From Chelydra serpentina (lineage: Eukaryota > Chordata > Testudines > Chelydridae), in assembly GCA_037349315.1 (NCBI GenBank), contig JBAIAC010000004.1, positions 35,963,001-36,027,000 on the forward strand: 64,000 nt of DNA, given 5' to 3'. Shown here piece by piece: positions 1 through 9,479 of this stretch (its first letter is position 1; each line of letters starts with the position of its first letter). Made by a program: the position numbers and the translations under genes. The notes beneath the pieces are model-generated. The model was not told where the DNA came from. It worked only from the letters and a program-made list of their open reading frames with translations, and made no database searches.

Positions 1-99
1 ACTGGACCTGTTTGTGCCATAGGACCCTATCCAAAGAATAAACCAGAAGATTGTTAAATTACTCAAATTTTAATACGAGAACCCTTATTAGGGACACAA

Positions 100-1622
100 T
101 TATAAGAACAAAAGCATGGCCATGCTGGGTCAGACTAAAGGCTTGTCTACACTACCCGCTCGATTGGCAGGCAGAGATTGATCCAGCAGGGGTCGATTTA
201 CCGCGTCTAGTATAGATGCGATAAATCGACCGCTGAGCGCTCTCCCGTCGACTCCAGTACTCCACCAGAACAAGAAGCGCAAGCGGAGTCGATGGGAGAG
301 TACCAGCTGTAGACTTACCGCAGTGAAGACACAGCAGTAAGTAGATCTAAGTACGTTGACTTCAGCTATGCTATTCACGTAGCTGATGTTGCGTATCTTA
401 GATCGACCCCGTGCAGTACTGTAGACAAGCCGTAAGGGTCCATCTAGCCCCCTATTCTGTTGTCCGATAGTGACCAATGCCAGGTGCTTCAAAGAGAACG
501 AACAGAACAGGCAATCATCAAATTATCCAACTTTTGTTGCCCATTCCCAGCTTCTGGCAAACAGAGGCTAGGGACACCATCCCATCCTGACTAATAGCCA
601 TTAGCACTTATCCTCCATAAATGTGTTTGGTTCTTTCTTTAAAAAACAAACAAACAAAAAATCATTGTTACAGTCTTAGCCTTCACAACGTCCTTCAGCA
701 AGAAGTCCCTTAGGTTAACTGTGAAGAAAATATTTCCTTTTATTTTAAACCTGCTGCGTATTCATTTTATTTAGTATCCCTAGCTCTTGTGTTATACGAA
801 AAAGTAAATAACACTTTCCTATTTACTTTCTTGACACTAGTCATAATTTTATGGACCTCTATCGTATTCCCTCCTTCATCTCTTTTCCAAGCTGAAAAGT
901 CCCAACCTTATTAATCTTTTCTCATGTGAAGTTGTTCCAGACCGCTGAGTGTTTTTGTTTTTTCCTGTGCCTTTTCCAATTCCAATACATTTTATTGAAG
1001 ATGTGGGCATAGCATAGCTTTATATGAAGATAGAAAGGGGATAGATAATAAAATAGGAAATACTTTCCTAATGATTTCCCAACTTTCTGTTAGCTTTTTG
1101 ATGGCTTCTGCACATTGGATGGATGCTTTCAGAAAACTATTCACAATGATTCCAGGATTTCTTTCTTGGATGGTGGCAACTGATTTGAACCCCATTATTT
1201 TGTACAATTAGAATTATATTTTCCAATGTGCATTATTTTGCATGTATCAACATTGATTTTCATCTGCCATTTTCTTGCCCAGTCACCCAGTTTTGTAAAA
1301 TCCCTTCAACTTTTTGCAGTCTGTTTTAAACTTACAAAACTACTCAAGATGGCAAAACTTGCAGATGATAGCTATCTCATTGTTTGCCCCCTTTTTCCAG
1401 ATCATTTATAAATATGTTTAACAGTACTGGTTCCAGTACAGATCCCCAGAACACCACTAGTTACCTCTTGGTATTCTGAAGACTGACCATTTATTTGTTC
1501 CAAAACCTCCTTTAATGACACCTTAATCTGGGACAGTTCCTCAGATTGACTGTAATCACCCAGTGGCCTCACTGATTGTTTAGCAGGCTTCCTGCTTTTA
1601 AGGTACTTTAAAAAAATGTAAA
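100..1622 (-). mobile_element. CR1 LINE fragment, antisense (copy A)
   Basis: The plus strand reads as the reverse complement of a CR1 3' half. The 3' terminus is at about 100, marked by the tail motif seen elsewhere as GTTCTTATGTTCTT on the sense strand, and the similarity fades at about 1622. No intact reading frame survives. A Harbinger MITE (139-432) interrupts it close to its 3' end. The family call rests on recognising the CR1 3' region, which is also present at 2901-4325, 17129-17943 and 26520-29816. Confidence 0.8.
139..432. mobile_element. PIF/Harbinger MITE, copy A
   Basis: A 294-bp element starts AGGCTTGTCTACAC and ends GTAGACAAGCCG, so its ends are inverted repeats. TAA flanks both sides (136-138 and 433-435), the 3-bp duplication typical of PIF/Harbinger. 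Removing the element restores the CR1 sequence. It carries the internal words CGATAAATCGA and AGATCGACCCC also found in the MITE at 43610-43900. It has no coding capacity and presumably was moved by a transposase like the one at 33475. Confidence 0.85.
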
Positions 1623-1795
1623 TTAGTAGTTATTGAACAAGGTGTGTGGAAAATAAAACAAACCTACTGATAAAAGTACTCAATTACCCTCTTTAAACCC
1701 TTAACAGACCAAAGAAATAGAAGAAAAAAATCCCAAACCTGAAGGTAGCCTCCAGGGTTAACTCTCTGAGGGAGGGGAAAGTTCCAAAAGCTCTT

Positions 1796-2355
1796 TTGGG
1801 AAATCGAAATTCCAGTATTGGGGTAGATAATGGCACAGATTCTATCAAAGTCCCAGCCAAAGTAAACCTTACTGTGAAAAAGTACTTGGAACCAATCCTT
1901 GCAAAAGTGCTGTACAAAAGTACAATCAGCACACACTGGGGAGCAAGGAGGGGTGGGAAATGGATTTTAAAAATGGGATACTCTGTGTTGGAACTAAGTG
2001 AACTCCTAGGAAAAAGTGTTAAAAAAATTTTTAAACAAATTAATATTTGTTCAGAACTGTTCTGGAGAAAAAAAGTGTGTATAAAAGCCCAGGGAATTTT
2101 GGGAGAACAATGAAAAAATATCTTGAAACAAAGTCAGAGAGAGGTCATTGGCCAAACGCACTTAATTGGGCATTGAGTTATTACTCCTATATTAACCAAT
2201 CATTCCAAGATACCTGGAAGGTGCAAGTGCATACATGTACCATACGTCAGTGCACCCTTGTCCTTTCCAGTATAGCTAATGGAGAGGTACAAGAAGTGTA
2301 TAGAAATGAAACCGGGTACTATGAAATAGTGCCAGAAGGAAATAGACTATGGTGA
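1796..2355 (+). pseudogene. Possible retroviral env-like remnant (copy A)
   Basis: Two overlapping open frames (1796-2113 and 2047-2355) run on the plus strand between the CR1 and the end of the duplicated block. They are short, in different frames and similar to the matching part of copy B (4501-5055). Downstream of copy B the sequence continues into a frame with a membrane-spanning segment (5156-5449), so the series could be the surface and transmembrane parts of an endogenous retrovirus env gene. No diagnostic motif is visible and the assignment is weak. Confidence 0.3.
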
Positions 2356-2384
2356 ATACCCGGAGAGGGATGGATACAAATAAT

Positions 2385-2801
2385 AGCGCACTGCATGGAT
2401 GAGGGGCTGCATGGTGCAGTATCCGCTCTGGAGCTACCCACGGAGAAGCTTGTGAGTGACTAGCAGCCCCAGGCACAGGGAGATTTATCCCAGACAAGCT
2501 AGGCTGGATTTCCTGGCTGGCCTGGTGCCAAATCCATTTGGGAGCATTCACTCATTGCCACATCCCTGCACCTAGACACTGATCCAACCACCCTCTCACA
2601 CACAAAGGGCTTATTATTCCCCAGTGCGACAATTCTCAGAAATAAATGCACAGTATGTACTAACCTATAAGGCCCGGTTAGAGGCCTTTGCTTTTTGTTT
2701 GCTTATATTTTTGCAGGTTAACCTATACATTTTTGGAAGTAAGAAGAATGCTGTGAAGTCTGCTTCATTTTGCTGCTTCTGGACTTGTTTGCTATGTGAT
2801 T
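2385..2801. other. Spacer between the two duplicated copies
   Basis: This stretch is not repeated after copy B. It ends with A/T-rich sequence that leads directly into the first bases of copy B, and AATAAA occurs at 2641. It could hold the U3 part of an LTR whose later part begins each copy, but no TG start, CA end or target duplication was found. No gene is visible. Confidence 0.4.
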
Positions 2802-2900
2802 ACTGGACCTGTTTGTGCCATAGGACCCTATCCAAAGAATAAACCAGAAGATTGTTAAATTACTCCAATTTTAATACGAGAACCCTTATCAGGGGCACAA

Positions 2901-4325
2901 TTATAAGAACAAAAGCATAGCCATACTGGGTCAGACTAACGGCTTGTCTACACTACCTGCTCGATTGGCGGGCAGCGATCAGTCCAGCAGGGGTCGATTT
3001 ACCGTATCTAGTATAGATGCGATAAATCGACTGCTGAGCACTCTCCCGTCGACTCCAGTACTCCACCAGAACAAGAATTGCAAGCGGAGTCGATGGGAGA
3101 GTACCAGCTGTAGACTTACCGCAGTGAAGCGACAGCGGTAAGTAGATCTAAGTACGTTGACTTCAGCTATGCTATTCATGTAGCTGAAGTTGCATATCTT
3201 AGATCGACCCCCGTGCAGTACTGTAGACAAGCCGTAAGGGTCCATCTAGCCCACTATTCTGCTTTCCAATAGTGGCCAATGCCAGGTGCTTCAAAGAGAA
3301 TGAACAGAACAGGCAATCATCAAATTATCCAACTTTTGTTGCCCATTCCCAGCTTCTGGCAAACAGAGGCTAGGGACACAACACCATCCCATCCCATCCT
3401 GACTAATAGCCATTAGGACCTATCCTCCATAAAGGTGTTTGGTTCTTTCTTTTCAAAAAAAAAAAAAGCAAAAACATTTAGTCTTGGCCTTCACAATGTC
3501 CTTCAGCAAGAAGTCCCACAGATTAACTGTGAAGAAAATATTTCCTTTTATTTTAAACCTGCTGTGTATTAATTTTATTTAGTATCCCTAGCTCTTGTGT
3601 TATACAAAAAAGTAAATAACACTTTCCTATTTACTTTCTTGACACTAGTCATAATTTTATGGACCTCTATCGTATTCCCTCCTTCATCTCTTTTCCAAGC
3701 TGAAAAGTCCCAACCTTATTAGTCTTTTCTCATGTGAAGTTGTTCCAGACCGCTGATTGTTTTTGTTTTTTCCTGTGCCTTTTCCAGTTCCAATACATTT
3801 TATTGAAGATGTGGGCATAGCATAGCTTTATATGAAGATAGAAAGGGGATAGATAATAAAATAGGAAATACTTTCCTAATGATCCCCAACTTTCTGTTAG
3901 CTTCTTGATGGCTTCTGCACATTGGATGGTTGCTTTCAGAAAACTATTCACAGTGATTCCAGGATTTCTGCCATTTTCTTGCCCAGTCACCCAGTTTTGT
4001 AAAATCCCTTCAACTTTTTGCAGTCTGTTTTAAACTTACAAAACTACTCAAGATAGCTATCATCTGCAAGTTTTGCCATCTCATTGTTTGCCCCCTTTTT
4101 CCAGATCATTTATAAATATGTTTAACAGTACTGGTTCCAGTACAGATCCCCAGAACACCACTAGTTACCTCTCAGTATTCTGAAGACTGACCATTTATTT
4201 GTTCCAAAACCTCCTTTAATGACACCTTAATCTGGGACAGTTCCTCAGATTGACTGTAATCACCCAGTGGCCTCACTGATTGTTTAGCAGGCTTCCTGCT
4301 TTTAATGTACTTTAAAAAAATGTAA
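2901..4325 (-). mobile_element. CR1 LINE fragment, antisense (copy B)
   Basis: This is the duplicate of the CR1 at 100-1622, with its 3' end at about 2901. It carries the same Harbinger MITE at the same CR1 position, so the MITE inserted before the block was duplicated. A deletion of about 100 bp near 3968 joins sequence that in copy A is separated by about 1163-1265. Confidence 0.8.
2940..3234. mobile_element. PIF/Harbinger MITE, copy B
   Basis: This 295-bp element has perfect 12-bp terminal inverted repeats (CGGCTTGTCTAC and GTAGACAAGCCG) and TAA target duplications at 2937-2939 and 3235-3237. It is the duplicate of the MITE at 139-432 with scattered differences, so it reports divergence since the duplication. 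Confidence 0.87.
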
Positions 4326-5085
4326 ATTAGTAGTTATTGAACCAGGTGTGTAGAAAATAAAACAAACCTACTGATAAAAGTACTCAATTACCCTCTTTAA
4401 ACCCTTAACAGACCAAAGAAATAGAAGAAAAAAAATCCCAAACCTGAAGGTAGCCCCCAGGGTTAACTCTCTGAGGGAGGGGAAAGTTCCAAAAGCTCTT
4501 TTGGGAAATCGAAATTCCAGTATTGGGGTAGATAATGGCACAGATTCTATCAAAGTCCCAGCCAAAGTAAACCTTACTGTGAAAAAGTACTTGGAACCAA
4601 TCCTTGCAAAAGTGCTGTACAAAAGTACAATCAGCACACACTGGGGAGCAAGGTGGGGGATATGGATTTTAAAAATGGGATACTCTGTGTTGGAACTAAG
4701 TGAACTTCTACGGAAAAGTGTTTTAAGAAAATTTTAAGCAAATAAAAAATATTTGTTCAGAATTGTTCTGGGGAAAAAAGTGTGTATAAAAGCCCAGGGA
4801 ATCTTGGGAGAACAATGAAAAATATCTTGAAACAAAGTCAGAGAGAGGTCATTGGCCAAACACACTTAATTGGGCATTGAGTAATTACTCCTATATTAAC
4901 TAATCATTCTAAGATACCTGGAATTTGCAAGTACATACATGTACCATACGCCAGTGCACCCTTGTCCTTTCCTAGCTAATGGAGAGGTACAAGAAGTGTA
5001 TAGAAATGAAACCGGGTACTATGAAATAGTGCCAGAAGGAAATAGACTATGGTGAATACTCAGAGAGGGATGGATACAAATAATA
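4326..5085 (+). pseudogene. Possible env-like remnant (copy B)
   Basis: Matches copy A from about 1623 to 2384. A short open frame at 4501-4737 is interrupted where copy A stays open longer. It shows no recognisable catalytic motif and is described only because it is duplicated and precedes the membrane-segment frame at 5156-5449. Confidence 0.28.
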
Positions 5086-5155
5086 GGAGCCCAATGAAAA
5101 TGGGGCACCTTAATTAAGAAAAATAGGGTAATGTAACAATAGAAAAATCAACCAG

Positions 5156-5449
5156 ATGTGTAATAATTTTTTTAAAAATGCACTTGCTCAAAAATACAAA
5201 ATTACTGAAAAAGCTGTAGAGAATATAAGATCTAAAATCTGTGCCTGGTATGATGTTATATGTCAAATAACAGAATGGAATGGAATTAAATGGGCAATGT
5301 TATTTTGTATTTGTGGAACCACAATATTACTACTTTTATGCTTCTTTATTGGATACCAAATATATAAGCAGTATAAAAGAAAAGACAAGCTTTACAGAAA
5401 ACTTTTAAGCTTCAATTTCCAGATTACAATTTTCTTTTATGATTTTTAA
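5156..5449 (+). pseudogene. Short ORF with a membrane segment, possible env C-terminus
   Basis: A 97-codon frame has a basic and helical N-terminal half, then a strongly hydrophobic stretch at about residues 47-69, then a basic tail rich in Lys, Arg and Tyr. That order (ectodomain end, membrane anchor, short basic tail) fits the end of a retroviral transmembrane Env protein, and it follows the env-like remnants of copy B. No start codon context, protease site or fusion peptide can be shown. It could equally be a chance frame in A/T-rich DNA. Confidence 0.3.
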
Positions 5450-6656
5450 AAGCATAGTTTGAAAAGGAGACATATGATCCAATAATTGGCACATTGGTAC
5501 AATTGGCATGATTGGTGCGATATCACAATTACCTTTGATAATTGGATATAGAGTGAGGGACTGTTGAGACGGTGACAAATTATTATGAATTGCTGTGACT
5601 GATATGGATAAATGTGGCAAGCATGAGTTTGGTATGGCTTGGTATATTTGAACCTGCTAGAGGATTCTGGGAGCAGGATTCTCTTAGCATTAGATAAATG
5701 GAGTGAAATACTACTGAAGTTGCTGAAATTGCACTGGAATGGTTAACAGCGGCTCAATCAGCGTGTGTGTTTCAACATCGAACTTCAGAATATCAACAGG
5801 GGAACCAGCCCACAAGGTAAAGAACACATAAAATCATGTGATCAGTGGCTTTGGAACAGGCTGACGTAGGGTCAAAGGGACTCCTCTGCATGGCATCACA
5901 CAAAGAGCTTAAGTGAATGATTTATGAGAGGTGTATGTCCACTTTGCAGTCCTTCCAAAATTATGAAGAAAATCAGTAATAAATGCCTATGAGGCATATT
6001 TCTGGAACATGTGACTCCTTTGAGAACAAAAGGGTACATAAACGCTAAGCAAAGTGAATGAGATCAGATCAAATTACCCAATTAACATCCAAATTGGTTC
6101 GAGACTGTGAGATGGACATCATCGGGGTAACCAAACCCCGCCTCGAGGGACCTTAGAACTAGAGGTCGTCAGGGCAACCAAGGCTCTGCTCTGAGAAACA
6201 GACCAAGTGCCTGAGAGGGGAAAGAAGAAAGAGAAGTAGTCTCCATGTAGAGCCGGTAGATATATCTGCTCTGTTTGTCAATCAAGATACTGTGTAAGGC
6301 CAACATAGTTATGGAGGGTTTATGCTTGGGGAGCTGAGGCGTATGGAAAAGAATCCTCTCTTTCCTTGTCACTTGCATTCTCTGCACCTGAAAAGACAAA
6401 ATAAGCAGCCATTGACCTCTGGGGGAGGGGTCCTGACCTAAAGAGTTTGGTCAGAAAGCTGCTGAAAGCATGTGGTGAGAAACCTTTGCTTTGAAACTAA
6501 CAGAGTATAACTTTAGCGCCCTTGTGGCCAAGATGGAGTCTGCTCTGCAGGCAACTCTGGCCAAGAAAAAGCACACACAAGAATGCAGCAGTGAAAGTCC
6601 CTTCCATCCCAGGGGCACCTCTCTCAACCACCCTATGCCCCGGAGTGAACACACAC
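5450..6656. other. Unassigned, probably old LTR-type repeat
   Basis: No open frame of note. AATAAA occurs at 5980, followed by sequence of the kind seen in R/U5 regions. The stretch 6400-6656 is also unlike single-copy DNA but is not assignable by eye. It ends at the TG that starts the LTR at 6657. Confidence 0.3.
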
Positions 6657-6735
6657 TGTGACAGGGCCAGGCCAGAGGGCTACAGGAGAGTTATCCTGTT
6701 GGGATCCAGGAAGTGGGATTCAAACTAGCCCGAGA

Positions 6736-7270
6736 GAGGGCACCACGCCATACTCCCTGCCCGAAGCTGACCGGCTCAATCAGGTTCCAGTTGAGCCTGA
6801 CCAGACACTCTGCGGAGGCGTACAGCACCTGGAGAAACCCACAAACTGGGGTCCAAACCCGAACGCTTGCAGAGTGGCCAGGAGATACCCATGGTCCATC
6901 CGGTCGAACACCTTCTCCTGATCCAAGCACAGGAGGGCAAACGACAGACCATCCCTACACCAAAGCTCAAGGAGATCCCGGACCAAATACAGGTTATCGA
7001 AGCTAGAGCGGCCCGGGACAGCGTAGGTCTGGTCGTGGTGGACCACGTCCACCAGCACGGACCCCAGCCACAGTGAGATGGCCTTCGCTACAACTTTGTA
7101 GTCCGTGCTGAGGAGCGAGACGGGACGCCAATTTTGAAGGTCACGGGGGTCCCCCTTCTTTGGAAGCAAAGCGAGCATGGGTCACCTGCACGACAGCGGA
7201 AGGACCCCACTTTCCAAGGACTCGGCCCAGACAGTGACAAGGTCCTGGCTGAAGACATCCAAGAAGACAC
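6736..7270 (-). pseudogene. Tx1-like reverse transcriptase remnant
   Basis: The minus-strand frames 7270-7088 and 7178-6780 give the RT fingers and palm start: a NWRPVSLLSTDYK-type box, then the first catalytic Asp region read as LDQEKVFDRMDH (LINE form: D-x-x-K-A-F-D). The frame continues to a degraded form of the GVRQG box near 6740 and then ends. The YADD box, thumb and 3' UTR are absent. Frameshifts and stops show it is not functional. Confidence 0.72.
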
Positions 7271-7460
7271 GGTAGAACTCCATAGTCAACCCATCCATGC
7301 CCGGGGATTTATTGGTGGGCATGCGGCAGAGGTCTTCCGAGAACTCAGCCAGAATGAGAGGTAGCTCTAGCCGGTCTCAGTCGCTTGAGCTGACCGTCGG
7401 GAGTTCATCCCAGAGCACTCTGCAAGGGTCAGTATTGGTCAGATCCGGGGAGAAAAGGCC

Positions 7461-7887
7461 TGTCGGAGAAAAACAGAGTTCTCACTCTTATTTTGGGTGC
7501 AGCAAGGCAAGATACACTTTATTAACCTAAGCAATTGCAAAGAGGAGAGAGTGCACTAGGACACAGGGTTTCCCCCTCCTAGGCAGGTCTCTCAAAGATA
7601 AACAATTAAGGCAAGGATTTATACTTTTTGTTACATATAGTAATGATCAACAACTGCAATTTGTTTATACATATTCTTTCTTGTTATCTTGTTTTCCTCA
7701 TTAATTTTGTTATGGTCTACATTCTATTCTTATCTAATACAAGGTTACAGTAACCTCTCTCATAGTTATTTTCCCCTCGCCTCACAGAGTCCCCGCTTCT
7801 ACAAATCTCGTGTTATCACAGCTAGAGTTAGCCTGACTCTTGCTCATATAGAGGCCTGCATCCAAATTCCCTTTACCGACTTCCACA
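7461..7887 (-). mobile_element. Solo LTR, 427 bp, inside the Tx1 LINE
   Basis: The plus strand begins TGTCGGAG and ends CTTCCACA, and GGCC flanks it on both sides (7457-7460 and 7888-7891). It separates two halves of the Tx1 coding sequence that rejoin when it is removed. TTTATT near 7520 gives AATAAA on the minus strand, about 60 bases before the end of the LTR, which fits a polyadenylation signal followed by R and U5. That sets the orientation as minus. There is no internal retroviral region, so it is a solo LTR. Confidence 0.85.
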
Positions 7888-8049
7888 GGCCCATGTAGAA
7901 GGCCCTGGCCCTCCCACGCACCTCCTCTGGATCTGTGAGGCGAATGCCATCCTCTGCCAAGAAGCAGGTGATGTGCTTCTTGGCCCCCCTCTTTTTCTCC
8001 AGGGCGTAGAAGAAGCAGGAGCTGAAGTCCATCTCCTGAAGGAGGCGGG

Positions 8050-9074
8050 TGCGGGATCAGACAAAGGCCCGATGGTTCTTGACGGCCTGGAGCTCCTCCC
8101 ACTTCCCCCGGCACACTCTGCAGAGGGATGGATCCTCGGGGCTGGCAACTAGACGCCTCTCCAGCTCTAAGACCTCCCATTCCAACTGCTCTATCGCCAC
8201 ATTCCTCCGTCGGCTAGAGCCCCGCGTGTAGTCTCGGCAGAACAGCTGGGCGTGCGCACCTTCCCCACATCCCACCACCGCCATGCCGAGGGAAAGGCGT
8301 GCCTCTGCCCTTGCCAGGCCAGCCAGAACCCCTGGAAGGATGCCACGAAGCCCACATCCTCCAATAAGCTGTTATCAAAGTGCCAATAGGCTGGCCCCGG
8401 CCTCTCCGTGCAGAGAGACGCCATCACGGTCGCCAGATGGTGATCAGAGAACGGGGCCGGCCGAATGCTGGAGGAGTGATCCCGTGAAAGGTGACAGCAC
8501 GGCAAGTAAACGCGGTCCAACCAGGAGTGGTGCGACTGATGGGCCGCCACCCAGACAAAGGTGAAAGTCGAGACATCGTCTGGGTGGTGGTCGCGCCAGA
8601 CTTCCACCAGGGAGTGATGGTCAACAATCTCTCAGAGGACATCCATGGTGGCCAGGCACTGCTCGGTCCCCGAGCGGTCCCGCTCAGCGAGGGTGGTGTT
8701 AATATCCCCGCCCAGGACCAGGCACTCGCAAGGATCCAAGGAGCCGAGGAAGGCGGATGTCTGCTGATAAAAGTGTAGCCGCTCCAGGCCCGACGTCAGA
8801 GCATAAACATTGATGAGGTTGACCACTAGCCCCTCCATGCAGACCTGGATGTGCAGCAGGTGGCCCAGCACAGTCTCAGCGACCCCCAGCAACTCGAGCC
8901 GTAGCTCGGGGGAAAACAAGGAGGCCACCCCAGCCGAATTGGTGGTGAGGTGGCTAAAATAGACCCTGTCCCCTCACTCCAGCTGCCAGCTAGCTTCAGT
9001 GGCTGAATCCGTATGGGTCTCCTGCAGGAAAACCACAGAGTACTCCCTGCCAAAGGAAAGTGAGCACCTGGCAC
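8050..9074 (-). pseudogene. Tx1-like endonuclease remnant
   Basis: Minus-strand frames give an apurinic/apyrimidinic endonuclease domain in pieces: LINVYALTSG (near 8810), the catalytic VLGGDINTTL box (8718-8689) and SDHHLATV (8448-8425). These are the N-V-Y-A, G-D-x-N and S-D-H boxes of APE-type LINE endonucleases, which nick the target strand to prime reverse transcription. At least three frame changes separate them. Confidence 0.68.
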
Positions 9075-9479
9075 CTGCGGAGACCCAGCCTACAGCCCTG
9101 GGTGTTTAGTGTAGCAAAGGTGATGGGTGCCATAGGGAAGGCTGGGGGGGGCAGGAGAAATCCTCGCCAGCAGGGACACTTGCGGCCACCGTTGGGCCAT
9201 TCAGCAATCCGTGACCGACCCCGTAAGTAATCAGGGAGTCATGGAAGCAACAGGTCCACTAGTAGGCCTAAGTGGCCAGCCTCTCGATCCCTTTACCCTC
9301 CCTCAAAATGGCCCTCACGGCCCAGAGGATTTGATAAAAGTCCCCCCAGAGCTGGAGAGCAAGGTGCACCTTGTTCCGGGTGTCATGGAGAAACTCTCGC
9401 AGCTCCTCTCGCAGCCTATCGGGGGCAGGGTAACTGGCCCCTGGCCATCCTCCAGTGGGGTCCCTGTCGAAGTCCCATG

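Larger units (their letters stand above)
1..2384. repeat. Direct duplication, copy A
   Basis: Positions 1-2384 are repeated almost base for base at 2802-5085, in the same orientation. Both copies contain the same nested order: a short segment with an AATAAA, an antisense CR1, a Harbinger MITE inside the CR1, then env-like remnants. Similarity stops abruptly after 2384 and 5085. Copy A has a 27-bp inverted stretch (1349-1375) relative to copy B, and keeps about 100 bp of CR1 (about 1163-1265) that copy B has lost. The true left edge may lie before the window. Confidence 0.9.
2802..5085. repeat. Direct duplication, copy B
   Basis: This is the second copy of the block at 1-2384, offset by 2801 bases at its start. 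Relative to copy A it lacks about 100 bp in the CR1 (breakpoint near 3968) and has the 27-bp stretch 4053-4079 in the opposite orientation. After 5085 the sequence continues with env-like material that copy A lacks. Confidence 0.9.
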
